Shown piece by piece: positions 8,601 to 17,056 of a stretch of DNA of 64,000 nt. The stretch comes from an uncultured Lactobacillus sp. (lineage in GTDB: Bacteria > Bacillota > Bacilli > Lactobacillales > Lactobacillaceae). The DNA lies in assembly GCF_944327175.1 (NCBI RefSeq), contig NZ_CALVGT010000002.1:1-64000 (forward strand), written 5' to 3'. Within the stretch, counting starts at the first letter, position 1. Every line of letters begins with the position of its first letter. The position numbers were made by a program, and so were the translations under genes. The notes under the pieces are model-generated. The model ran no database searches. It was not told where the DNA came from and was given only the letters and a program-made list of their open reading frames with translations.

Positions 8601-9084
8601 TCCAGAAGGTTAGCCTTTCTAGCGAAATGCTTTTCTTGACTTTGTCTGGTAAAGAGAGTATTTTCTCTCAGTTTTTTCTCCTTTTTGCCCAAAAAACAGC
8701 TAACTTGCAGAGAGTAAGTGAAAAAATTATTGAACTACTAAAAGTTAAAATACCTTTTACCCAGGCTTATTTAGTGAAAAAAGGAGAATACAGGCAAGCA
8801 AATCTGTTTTTTATCGGCGAAAGAGCTGGAAACCCGCCTTTTAACTTTTGTGACAGAAATCGCTATCTTTTGTAAAAGTAGAAAAAAGGAATAAAACAAT
8901 TTATTCACAATATCTAATCTTAGTTACCGCTTACATCGTTAATAAGGCAAAAGATAAGGGAAAAGCAGCTTCTTGTGTCATTAAAAAAGAGGGATTTTAT
9001 CCTCTTTTCTTTTTCCTAAATGCTGTTATAGTAGTAATTGAGAAATATATCACAAGAAATAAACGAGGAGCAGGAGACGAAAGA
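8601..9084. other. A/T-rich gap before the aldehyde dehydrogenase gene
   Basis: About 480 bases without a convincing gene. An 82-codon frame (8627-8875) has no ribosome site and no recognisable domain. A hairpin AAAAGAGG/CCTCTTTT with a T run (8984-9015) lies 70 bases before the dehydrogenase start and could end a leader transcript. A Rex-like half site TTATTCACAA is at about 8899-8909. TATAGT near 9027 may be the -10 of the next gene. Confidence 0.5.
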
Positions 9085-10479
9085 ATGCCTAAGCAAAGCA
9101 CCATTAAAGTGGAAAAAGCAGTTGAAACTGAAGAAGAAATCTACCACAATGTCGATATTTTGGTTAATAAATCACATGAATCCTTAGCCCAAATGGAAAA
9201 CTTCAGCCAGGAAGACGTGGACAAGCTTTGCCAAGTCATTGAAAAAGTCGGCGAAGACAATGCCCGTTACCTGGCCCAAATGGCAGTTGACGAAACTGGC
9301 CGGGGCAAGGTCGAAGACAAGGTGACCAAGAACACCTACGCTTCCCAAACTATCTGGGAAAGCATGAAGGACATGAAGACGGTCGGGGTGATCGAAGAAA
9401 ACAAGCAGGAAGGCTTGATGAAGATCGCTGAACCGATCGGGGTCATCGCCGGGGTAACGCCAGTTACCAACCCGACTTCCACGGTTATCTTCAAGGCCAT
9501 GATCGCCATGAAGAGCAAGAACACCATCATCTTCGGCTTCCACCCGCAAGCCCAAAAGTGCTGTGTGGAAACGGCCAAGCTGATCAAGGAAGCTACGGTT
9601 AGCGCCGGGGCGCCGGAAAACTGGATCCAATGGATCGAGCATCCAAGCCTCACGGCCACGACGGCTTTGATGAACAACCCAAAGGTTCAGATGGTTCTGG
9701 CCACTGGTGGCCCAGGCATGGTCAAGGCCGCCTACTCAACTGGCAAGCCGGCCCTGGGTGTGGGCCCAGGCAACGGCCCGTCCTACATCGAAAAGACAGC
9801 GGACATTGAACAGTCAGTAAACGATATCGTCTTGTCCAAGACTTTTGATAACGGGATGATCTGTGCCTCAGAAAACTCCGTCGTCGTTGACAAGGAGATC
9901 TATGACCAAGTCAAGGAAGCCTTCTTAAAGCGCCACTGCTACTTCTTAAAGCCTGACGAAATCAAGCTCTTTGAAGAACACTTCATCGACCCGCGCCGGG
10001 GGACGGTAGCTGGCCCGATGGCCGGCAAGAGCGCGGTCAAGATTGCGGAAATGTGCGGGGTGACCGTACCAGCCGACAGCCAAGTCATCGTGGCTGAATA
10101 CAGCGGTGTTGGCCCGAAGTACCCATTGTCAGCTGAAAAGCTGTCTCCGGTCTTCACCCTCTACAAGGCGGAAAACAGTGCCCAGGCCTTCAAGATTTGC
10201 ACCGACCTCTTGAACTACGGCGGCCGGGGCCACACTGCCGGCATCCACACCCAAAACAGCAAGGTTATCCGCAAGTTTGCCTTCGCCATGTCTGCCTGCC
10301 GCATCCTGGTCAATAGCCCGGCTGCCCTTGGCGGGATCGGCGGGGTTTACAACAACATGATGCCATCCTTGACCCTGGGAACCGGCTCATACGGGGCCAA
10401 CTCAGTTTCTCACAATATCACCGCCAAGGACCTCTTGAATATCAAGACCGTGGCCATGAGAAGAAAGCCAATCTTATAA
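9085..10479 (+). CDS. CoA-acylating acetaldehyde dehydrogenase-type ALDH (AdhE N-half-like)
   Basis: A 464-residue member of the aldehyde dehydrogenase superfamily closest to the N-terminal half of AdhE, which interconverts acetyl-CoA and acetaldehyde with NAD. Visible motifs are PIGVIAGVTPVTNPT near 113, GGPGMVKAAYSTGKPALGVGPGN (residues about 208-230) and the nucleophile in FDNGMICASE (Cys260). The alcohol dehydrogenase half of AdhE is absent and the gene ends normally, so this is a free-standing enzyme rather than a break. Acetaldehyde is the key yoghurt aroma compound, which fits the inferred organism. The gene is monocistronic. A succinate-semialdehyde dehydrogenase label is possible but less likely given the AdhE-like cysteine motif. 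Confidence 0.85.
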   Translation: MPKQSTIKVEKAVETEEEIYHNVDILVNKSHESLAQMENFSQEDVDKLCQVIEKVGEDNARYLAQMAVDETGRGKVEDKVTKNTYASQTIWESMKDMKTVGVIEENKQEGLMKIAEPIGVIAGVTPVTNPTSTVIFKAMIAMKSKNTIIFGFHPQAQKCCVETAKLIKEATVSAGAPENWIQWIEHPSLTATTALMNNPKVQMVLATGGPGMVKAAYSTGKPALGVGPGNGPSYIEKTADIEQSVNDIVLSKTFDNGMICASENSVVVDKEIYDQVKEAFLKRHCYFLKPDEIKLFEEHFIDPRRGTVAGPMAGKSAVKIAEMCGVTVPADSQVIVAEYSGVGPKYPLSAEKLSPVFTLYKAENSAQAFKICTDLLNYGGRGHTAGIHTQNSKVIRKFAFAMSACRILVNSPAALGGIGGVYNNMMPSLTLGTGSYGANSVSHNITAKDLLNIKTVAMRRKPIL

Positions 10480-10640
10480 AAAATACCGTCATTAAAAATC
10501 AAGAATCCACGTCTAAATTAATTAAGCTGAGGCTATTGCCTTGGCTTTTTCTTTCTTCTTTTTTGTAAGAAAAAATGCCTTAAAAAATACTGAAAAAGTG
10601 TTAAAATAGAAGGCAAAGTTACAAGATGGAGGAAAATTAC

Positions 10641-11144
10641 ATGCAAAAATCATGGTCAGTCAAAAGAACCGCCGTCGTCGCCGTCTTGATGGCGATGAAT
10701 GTTGCCTTGTCTTCATTCAGCATCCCTGTCCCGGGCGGCCACCTCTACTTCAACGATGTGGTCATCGTGGCGGCAGCCTTGCTTTTGTCCCCATCAGAGG
10801 CCTTCGTGGTCGGCGGGGTAGGGGCCTTCTTGGGCGACTTCCTTTTCTATCCGGCGCCCATGTTCGTCAGCCTCTTTTCTCACGGCTTTGAAGCCTTGAT
10901 CATCTCTTACTTTGCCCACAAGTTTGCCGGCGAGAAAAAGAAGGTCATCTTGGGGATTCTTTTAGGCGCGACCGTGATGGTGACTGGCTACACTTTAGGC
11001 CGGGCCTTCGTCTACGCTACCCCGGCAATTTCCTTGGTCAAGTTTCCTTTCGAATGCCTGCAGGCGGCCGTTGGGGCGGGCTTAGGCTACAACTTGGTCT
11101 ACCATGCCGGCATCGAAAAGCAGTTCCAGCACCGGCTGCGGTAA
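10641..11144 (+). CDS. ECF transporter substrate-binding (S) component
   Basis: A 167-residue membrane protein with about five to six hydrophobic helices. It starts SVKRTAVVAVLMAMNVALS, the helix-1 pattern of S-components that grips the EcfT coupling protein, and has PGGHLYFNDVVIVAAALLLSP and GVGAFLGDFLFYPAPMF. An upstream ATG at 10626 is in frame, but GGAGG at 10628-10632 lies 8 bases before the ATG at 10641, so I use the latter. It would import a vitamin or cofactor with the shared EcfAA'T module, which is elsewhere. The ligand is not identified; FolT at 58395 is a different S-component. Confidence 0.78.
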   Translation: MQKSWSVKRTAVVAVLMAMNVALSSFSIPVPGGHLYFNDVVIVAAALLLSPSEAFVVGGVGAFLGDFLFYPAPMFVSLFSHGFEALIISYFAHKFAGEKKKVILGILLGATVMVTGYTLGRAFVYATPAISLVKFPFECLQAAVGAGLGYNLVYHAGIEKQFQHRLR

Positions 11145-11189
11145 ACGGAAAACAGCAAGAATAAAGAAATACAGAAAGCATTGCAAGCA

Positions 11190-11218
11190 AAAATCCACCC
11201 AGATGGGTGGATTTTTTA
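11190..11218. terminator. terminator between the ECF and GGDEF genes
   Basis: The stem AAATCCACCCA/TGGGTGGATTT ends in a T run on the plus strand and an A run on the other side, so it can serve both convergent genes. Confidence 0.85.
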
Positions 11219-11242
11219 ATGCACATTCAGTTAAATAGAAGG

Positions 11243-14230
11243 CTAATTATAGCGCGAAGGTCCGCCGTTGATCTGGTTGCGGCCATTCTCCTTACTCTGG
11301 TAGAGCATGTGGTCGGCTTCCCGGATCATCTCGTAGACCTCGTCTGGGGTCTGGGCCTGGCCATAGACATAGCCGGCAGAAATCTGGATGTCAAATTTCA
11401 AGTCCAGAATCTTGACCTGTTTCAAGTATTCCCGGACTTTTTGGTCATTCCTGCGCAGCCGGTCCCTGGATTCAAAGTCCTCAATGACCAAGAACTCGTC
11501 ACCCCCGTAGCGGTAGCAGTGACCGATCCCGTAAACGTGCAGGAGGGCCTCGCTGATCTTCTTCAAGACCGCGTCCCCGTACATGTGGCCGAACTTGTCG
11601 TTAAAAGTCTTGAAGTAGTCAATGTCGATCATCATGACCGAAATGTCTCTTTGTGTCAAGTAGCCGAAATCCCGGTCAAAACTGCGCCGGTTCTTCAAGG
11701 TGGTCAAAGGGTCCTGGGTGGCTTCAACCTGCAGCTGGTTCAGCTCGTCCATCTGGCTGGTAACATCAATGATAAAGTCCAGGAGGCCGCAGATGGTGTT
11801 ATCGTCGTAAATTGGCGAGAGATAGTAGTGGAAGGTCTGGTGGTTGTCGTTGACACTGAGGGTCAGATAGTCGTTTAAGGCTACCCCGTCCTTTAAGAGC
11901 TGCTTTTCCTGGCCTATGATTTTCTGCAAATCATCATGATCGTTATTTGGATACGGGCAGCCAATCTGGCCCAGGATATCCTTGAGCTTCAAGCCGAAGT
12001 AGTCCAAAAAGCGCTGGTTGGCTCCCAGGTATTTCAGCTGACCATTCTTCCAGAAGATCCCGACATTGCTGTTTTCCAAGAGAGCCAGGCGAACCTTCTC
12101 CTGGTCCAGGCCCCGGCCCTCCTTGATCAAGTGCTGGTAGTCCGTTTGCGGGGTCCGGTTCTTGACCTTATAGCCATCAGAGAGGAAGGCGGTCAGGTTG
12201 TCGGTCTTGGAGATCAGTTGCAGGCGGACTTTAAACTGTTCCTGGTCGGTAATCCAGTCAAACTGGGAGATCTCTTTAACCTGCCTGCATTGGTCAATGG
12301 CGGTCCAAAAACGGCTGTAGTTGCCAGCCGCCGCCCCGTTGCAGTTCTTGACAAAAGCCTCTGGATTAGCGTAGCCTAAGTGGCCGGTCCAGGAGCGGAA
12401 GGCACTGTTGCAGTAGACCAGCTTGGCCTGCTGGCTTTGGACGATGAAGATGGAATTAGGCCGGGGATTCTCAAAGTTGTTGTCCAGCCGGTCCCGGGTT
12501 TCCAAGTAGGGATCCAGGACGTTGATGTGGTTGAGGCCAGAGAAAAGGGCTCTTTCTTCAACGCTTTCAAAGTTATCTCTTTCCTGGCTCAGTTCTTCTT
12601 CCGGCATCTCTTTAGCCAAAAGCCGCCCTTGAGACAGCATGATTCCTAAGGAGCGGATGAAGTTGAGCATGGCCTTGTCCTCAACCCCCTTGACGATCGG
12701 GACGATCTCGAGCAGGCGGGACATGTTGATGACGGAAGCCAGGATGATCTTGGCCCTTTGCCGGTTGGTATTGAAGCTGCGGACGTCGACTTTAACATAG
12801 TCGAAATTGTATTCCAGCAGGGTTTCCGTTGACAAATTGTTGTTTTTCCCGCCATAGCGGTCCAGGCAGATCCTGAAGCCTTGCTTCCGCAAGTTGGCCG
12901 CCGCGTCCTTCAGCCGCTGCTGGTCAACCGCGACTCGTTGAGCCAGCAGGTCAAACTGGATCATATTGTGGGGAATCTGGTATTTCTGGGTGATCCCGAG
13001 AATTTGGTCGATGAAACCGTCGATGTTGAAGTCGCTAGGCGAGAGGTTGATGGAGACCGGAACGGTTGGCAGGTTGTCGGCCCGTCTTTGGTTCAGCAGC
13101 TGGCAGACATGGTCTAAGACATGGAGGTCCAGCTGGTAGACCAGGCCGCTTCTTTCCAGAACAGGGATAAAGCGGCTGGCCTTTAAAGCCGGCTTGCCTG
13201 GTTCCTGCCAGCGGGAGACGGCTTCAAAGTTGCAGATTTTCTTAGAATAGAGGTTGAAAATCGTCTGGTAGTAGACCTTGATCCAGTTCTGGCTGAGGGC
13301 TTCTTCAAAGTGGCCCATCAAGTAGTCCTGCAGCTCAAAGCGCTTCTTGACAGATGTATTGTAGACTTGGTAAGCCTTGTGCCGGTCATCGCCCATGTAG
13401 CGCAGGGCCAGGTAGGCCTTGTCGACGGCGCTGGTGGCTGCTTCCATTTCCTTGACCTGGTAGACGCCGGCTCTGACGGTCGTAACCTTGTCAGCGGAAA
13501 AATCCGCGACTTTCTTTTTGATCTCTGGCAGCAGCTTCTTGAGCTGGCTGGGAGCAGTGATGGTCAAGAAGGTGTCGTCGACATAGCGCAGGGTCAGCCC
13601 TTCCTGGAAGCTGTCCCGGATGATTTCCCCGCACTTCTTGATAAGCTGGTTCCCCTGCAAGAAGCCAAAGTGGTTGTTGTAAGAGTGCAGGGAGGAGATG
13701 TCGAAGTAAATAACGTCAACTTGCCCGGCCTGCTTTAAGAGCTTTCTTAAAAAGTCATCCCCGAACTTGCTAAAGTAGCTGACATTGGGCATGCCCGTCA
13801 GCAGGTCCATGTCGGGGGATTCACTTTGCTCCTTGCTCTGCTGGCTCTGTTCATTACCCAGGTCAAAGTAGGTAACCAGTAAAAGGATTGTGCCGTCCTC
13901 GGCCTTGATCTGCTTTGAGTGGACAAAAAGGGTGTGGTATTCGCCCTTGATGGACAGGTGGTAGGTCAAGTGGCACTCCGGGTACTTGATGGCAGACGCG
14001 GAAAAAGAAGCCAGGCGGACAACGTCAGCCGGGTAGACCCGGTCAAAGCTGTGGTGGTTGAGGTATTCCAGCATGGACTCACGGTCAGAGCCCACCATCT
14101 TGCAATATTCGTCAGAAGCTAGCAAGGCATGGTACTCCCCGTCGATGACCTGCATAACTAAAAGCGGCAGGGGTGTTTTCTCATATCGGGCGCGTTCTTG
14201 ATCGGTAAATTGGTAAAGGGCTTCTGCCAT
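11243..14230 (-). CDS. multidomain PAS / degenerate GGDEF-EAL / PAS / GGDEF signalling protein
   Basis: 995 residues with no membrane segment. In order: a PAS-like domain (about 15-125); a GGDEF fold whose signature is RYVDD (215-219), so not catalytic; an EAL fold (about 305-550) with EAV (336-338), DRYG in place of DDFG (457-460) and KGVE in place of EGVE (514-517), so probably not a phosphodiesterase; two PAS-like regions (about 590-690 and 715-830); and a C-terminal GGDEF with an intact YRYGGDEF (909-913) and DIDYFKTFND, the expected c-di-GMP synthase. I see no RxxD inhibitory site just before GGDEF. The gene stands alone, with AAGGAAG before the ATG and an inverted repeat upstream. Cyclic di-GMP genes are sparse in lactobacilli, so its role is open. 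Confidence 0.82.
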   Translation of the reverse strand: MAEALYQFTDQERARYEKTPLPLLVMQVIDGEYHALLASDEYCKMVGSDRESMLEYLNHHSFDRVYPADVVRLASFSASAIKYPECHLTYHLSIKGEYHTLFVHSKQIKAEDGTILLLVTYFDLGNEQSQQSKEQSESPDMDLLTGMPNVSYFSKFGDDFLRKLLKQAGQVDVIYFDISSLHSYNNHFGFLQGNQLIKKCGEIIRDSFQEGLTLRYVDDTFLTITAPSQLKKLLPEIKKKVADFSADKVTTVRAGVYQVKEMEAATSAVDKAYLALRYMGDDRHKAYQVYNTSVKKRFELQDYLMGHFEEALSQNWIKVYYQTIFNLYSKKICNFEAVSRWQEPGKPALKASRFIPVLERSGLVYQLDLHVLDHVCQLLNQRRADNLPTVPVSINLSPSDFNIDGFIDQILGITQKYQIPHNMIQFDLLAQRVAVDQQRLKDAAANLRKQGFRICLDRYGGKNNNLSTETLLEYNFDYVKVDVRSFNTNRQRAKIILASVINMSRLLEIVPIVKGVEDKAMLNFIRSLGIMLSQGRLLAKEMPEEELSQERDNFESVEERALFSGLNHINVLDPYLETRDRLDNNFENPRPNSIFIVQSQQAKLVYCNSAFRSWTGHLGYANPEAFVKNCNGAAAGNYSRFWTAIDQCRQVKEISQFDWITDQEQFKVRLQLISKTDNLTAFLSDGYKVKNRTPQTDYQHLIKEGRGLDQEKVRLALLENSNVGIFWKNGQLKYLGANQRFLDYFGLKLKDILGQIGCPYPNNDHDDLQKIIGQEKQLLKDGVALNDYLTLSVNDNHQTFHYYLSPIYDDNTICGLLDFIIDVTSQMDELNQLQVEATQDPLTTLKNRRSFDRDFGYLTQRDISVMMIDIDYFKTFNDKFGHMYGDAVLKKISEALLHVYGIGHCYRYGGDEFLVIEDFESRDRLRRNDQKVREYLKQVKILDLKFDIQISAGYVYGQAQTPDEVYEMIREADHMLYQSKENGRNQINGGPSRYN

Positions 14231-14253
14231 AGTTCTTCCTTAATTGATTGAAG

Positions 14254-14275
14254 GATAATCAAGTGGGTGATTATC
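14254..14275. promoter_or_regulatory. perfect inverted repeat upstream of the GGDEF gene
   Basis: GATAATCA-N6-TGATTATC lies 24 bases before the start of the minus-strand signalling gene. The position suits an operator or a 5'-UTR hairpin; there is no T run, so it is not a terminator. Confidence 0.45.
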
Positions 14276-14387
14276 AGCTTAAGTTAATAGTTCTTTCGTG
14301 AAAATTATAACACTGATTGTTTCTTGCAAGGGCAGATGAAAGAACTTTCAAGCAAGAGAACTACTAAAAAATATATCATCTTACTTA

Positions 14388-14888
14388 CTATTGTTTAGCA
14401 TTAATTATCTTCTTTTTATCGTACGCGATAGAAATAACGGTAACCAGGAGGCAGGCTAAAATCCCGACAGCCAGGTCCCCACCAAAGGCCAGGCGGATAT
14501 CAATGTCGGACAAGAGGCCGGTGATGATCGGAACCGTAAAGGAAGCAGTTGCCCCGAAGAAGTAGAAGATCCCGGTAGCCAGGCCCTTTTTGTCAGGGAA
14601 GAATTCCATGAAGGCGTTCAAGCCCGTCTGCATGATTCCGCTGGCCGCTGTCAAGCCAAACATGAAGGAAGCAAACTCAGACAAGAAGGCGGAATGGCTG
14701 ACTAAAAGCAAAAGGACCATCAAAGTAGCTAAGACGTTCATGACCATAAGAATGGCGTAAGGGGAGACTTCCCGGCTGAGCAGTCCAAAGAGGATGAAGA
14801 CTCCGATGATGGAGCCGACGCTATATAAGGAAAGAAAAAGGTGGCTGGTGGCAGTGGAGAAGCCCTGTTTTTGCCCGAAAAGAGTAAG
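14388..14888 (-). pseudogene. MFS transporter remnant, 5' end missing
   Basis: Encodes the C-terminal portion of a major facilitator permease: hydrophobic helices with LFGQKQGFSTATSHLFLSLY, a pattern shared by oxalate/formate-antiporter-like members, then FMFGLTAASGIMQTGLNAFMEFFPDKKGLATGIFYF and a final helix. The longest ATG-started piece covers 14388-14747, but homology continues upstream in the same frame to a TGA at 14889-14891, with no start site. The first half of the normal 400 or so residues is gone. The break falls where the TnpB element begins, so the loss is probably linked to that event. Confidence 0.8.
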
Positions 14889-14927
14889 TCAGCAGCTGTA
14901 ATTATATATAGTCAAAAATAGCAATTT

Positions 14928-14955
14928 AAGACTACTAATGCTTATTTGTAGTCTT
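14928..14955. repeat. left-end hairpin of the TnpB element
   Basis: A perfect eight-base inverted repeat (AAGACTAC / GTAGTCTT) around a 12-base loop. It may be a TnpA recognition hairpin or a terminator for incoming transcription (TCTTTTC follows); the former is inferred from position. Confidence 0.5.
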
Positions 14956-14998
14956 TTCTATTCTAGGTCATGTTATCAATGTATTTGGACGAGCTTCT

Positions 14999-15008
14999 GT
15001 GATATAAT
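14999..15008 (+). promoter_or_regulatory. extended -10 promoter of tnpB
   Basis: TGTGATATAAT (TGA followed by TATAAT at 15003-15008) lies about 50 bases before the tnpB ATG. No good -35 box lies at normal distance, which suits an extended -10. Confidence 0.55.
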
Positions 15009-15056
15009 ACAGCTAAACACGAACGTAAGATCGTAAGAAGAAAGTCGTTTCCCAAA

Positions 15057-16763
15057 ATGACCAGAAAAAAGAGAAGAACTCAAACTAAGACAGTTAGAGC
15101 CTACACCGTAAAGTTAAATAGTAACGAACTAAAAGAATTGGATGAGCTGTTCACTGCTTACGGCAAATGCAGAGATTTCCTTTATTCACAGTTGTGTGGC
15201 ATCAATCACATGACTGATGTTGCTAACTGGTATGGCCCTAGAGATAAAATCCGCGAGCATGACGGTGAAATCAAGAAAGCTCGCAAAGCGGTCAAAGACT
15301 GGAAAAAGATCTATAAGAAGAATAAAGCTCAAGGATTGAAGTCTCCCGATTCAAGAACGGTCAGACTCTCAAAGCAAAAGCTTCTGAGCGAGCAGTTTGG
15401 AATTCAAGGACGGCATGTAACAGAAGCGGTTAAAGACGTGTGTATGAATCTCAATTCCATGTGGTCAAATCTTGGCTTGAAACTGAAAAGGATGGTTCAA
15501 GCTAACGATACATTGGCTAATGCTGAGCGCCAGTACCTCGATTACGTCTTCACTTCTCCATATTACTGGCAACTTATTCTGCAGAGACGTGAGAATGAAG
15601 CACAGCCAAATGCAGAAATGAGCCAATATCCTGCACTAAGAGCCGCTTTATCCGAGAAACAGCTTCGGCACTGCTTTGCATATATCAGACGCCTCACCAG
15701 AAAACATAAGCCCCACCCTCATTCAACGGCTGCACGATGCATGCTCTATGACGAAGTGATGTGGCAAGTTGTTGAAGAAGATGGCTCAAGCTACTTAGAA
15801 ATCATGACGGCAAAATGCAGAAAGAAAAAGCAGTTTAAGCTGACAGGGCCATACTGCTATGCCAACAAGAAGAAACGCGGCGATATCCAGCTCATTTTTA
15901 ATCGAGACAAGAAGCGGCTGGAAGTTCATCGTGCTATTAAAGCTGTTGCCCATAATATTCGCAAGCCACAAAAGCAACTGGGTATGGACAAGGGATTGGC
16001 AACTCTCATCTCATGCAGCAGTGGTCAAGAATATGGAGCAGATTTCAGCAAGCTGGTAAGCGCTGAAGTTGAGCGGATCAATGACCGAAATACAAATCGC
16101 AATGAATACATCCAGTTAGCTAAGGAATTAAGAAAAGAAAAGTCTGCTTTGCAGGAAAAGTTAGCCAAGGATTATTCAGCTAAGACAAAGAAACGTATGA
16201 GACACCGCATTGGAAGTCTTGAGCGCCAAATTGCCCGTCTTGAAGAACACCATCTTGGCAGCAAGCTCTATCACCGCCAACATGAAAGAAATCAGCGCAA
16301 CATGGAGCGGGTGATGAACACAAGCATTAGACAGATGCTTGTGGCAGAAGATCCAGATATTCTCGTCAAGGAAGATCTGACTTTTACAAAAGAGAAATTG
16401 CCTAAAGCATCAAACCGCTATGAAGCAAAAGTGAGACGCAAGCTGTCGTCATGGGCTAAAGGAAGACTGGATAAACGTATCGAGTATTTATGTGGCAGTC
16501 TGGGAATTCAAACTATCGACGTTAATCCGGCATATACGTCTCAGTTCTGTCCAAGATGTGGTGCGCATTTCAGTGAAAGAAAAGGCGCACATCATGAAAC
16601 GGCTGTCTGTCCAAATTGTGGAGAAATGAACGCAAATACAGTAGCAGCGGTAAATATTTTGCAAAGAGCGGATGACAAAGAAATAACGAAATATATGCCA
16701 TACAAGAATGTTAAGTTGATTCTTGAAGACCGTTACGCAAACAAACAGTTGGTGATGGCATAG
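15057..16763 (+). CDS. tnpB: TnpB-family protein, possibly nuclease-impaired
   Basis: A 568-residue TnpB, long for the family (about 400) and nearer in size to compact Cas12-like proteins. TnpB proteins are RNA-guided DNA nucleases that help IS elements persist. RuvC-I is LGMDKG (Asp311), RuvC-II is LVKEDL (Glu439), and the zinc ribbon is Cys498/Cys501/Cys518/Cys521. The third RuvC motif, normally D-x-N-A-A-x-N-I, reads N-T-V-A-A-V-N-I, so the catalytic Asp is Asn527 and the following Asn is Val. This predicts weak or no cleavage unless Asn525 or another residue compensates. Arg/Lys-rich ends suit RNA binding. The Shine-Dalgarno sequence is weak. Confidence 0.85.
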   Translation: MTRKKRRTQTKTVRAYTVKLNSNELKELDELFTAYGKCRDFLYSQLCGINHMTDVANWYGPRDKIREHDGEIKKARKAVKDWKKIYKKNKAQGLKSPDSRTVRLSKQKLLSEQFGIQGRHVTEAVKDVCMNLNSMWSNLGLKLKRMVQANDTLANAERQYLDYVFTSPYYWQLILQRRENEAQPNAEMSQYPALRAALSEKQLRHCFAYIRRLTRKHKPHPHSTAARCMLYDEVMWQVVEEDGSSYLEIMTAKCRKKKQFKLTGPYCYANKKKRGDIQLIFNRDKKRLEVHRAIKAVAHNIRKPQKQLGMDKGLATLISCSSGQEYGADFSKLVSAEVERINDRNTNRNEYIQLAKELRKEKSALQEKLAKDYSAKTKKRMRHRIGSLERQIARLEEHHLGSKLYHRQHERNQRNMERVMNTSIRQMLVAEDPDILVKEDLTFTKEKLPKASNRYEAKVRRKLSSWAKGRLDKRIEYLCGSLGIQTIDVNPAYTSQFCPRCGAHFSERKGAHHETAVCPNCGEMNANTVAAVNILQRADDKEITKYMPYKNVKLILEDRYANKQLVMA

Positions 16764-17052
16764 TCTATCAATCAAAGCGTCACAAGCGTGGGTTCGTCCC
16801 TGCTTCAAGTCGTGGACTGGGCGCTGCCCTAGAGCTTCGGCACTAGGGAAACTTAGGACATATTCCTGCCCGTTTTGTGAGACTGAGTCTACGGGCTTTG
16901 TTAAGCAAAATATGGCGAACTCTTTGACTGTGCGTATGATAAAAGTATCAGAAGCTAAGGGAAACTTTAGTGGAGGTACATACAACTGAGCGCACAAGGC
17001 ATTTCCCCGCGAAAAAGCCTAAAAAAATCTTCTAGCTTCAGCTAGAGGACAA
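16764..17052 (+). ncRNA. candidate omega-RNA of the TnpB element
   Basis: The 290 bases from the tnpB stop to the right end hold no gene but show strong foldback structure. One hairpin is CCCTAG-N10-CTAGGG at about 16829-16850, and a last one is CTAGC-TTCA-GCTAG near 17031-17044. In TnpB systems the guide RNA derives from just this position, overlapping the right end with the guide in flanking DNA. If so, the guide here would begin with the bases after about 17046. Expression is not visible from sequence. Confidence 0.45.
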
Positions 17053-17056
17053 GAAT

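Larger units (their letters stand above)
14892..17056 (+). mobile_element. solo TnpB element (IS200/IS605- or IS607-like), no transposase partner
   Basis: A 2.2-kb segment holding one tnpB gene flanked by structured ends: a hairpin AAGACTAC-N12-GTAGTCTT at 14928-14955 on the left and TCTAGC-TTCA-GCTAGA near 17030-17045 on the right. Both are the type of subterminal palindrome seen in this transposon group. No tnpA or serine recombinase gene is present, so it would depend on a helper in trans or be immobile. Codon choice is more A/T-rich than in the flanking genes. Both neighbours are broken at the boundaries. The limits given are approximate. Confidence 0.7.

Noticed and set aside
8627..8875. 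82-codon frame between the permease and ALDH genes
   Set aside because: No ribosome site or family resemblance; base composition is that of the A/T-rich gap.
9184..9677. Overlapping minus-strand frames inside the ALDH gene
   Set aside because: Shadows of a high-GC coding frame; no starts or motifs.
11207..11878. 223-codon plus-strand frame opposite the GGDEF gene
   Set aside because: Valine-rich shadow of the minus-strand coding frame.
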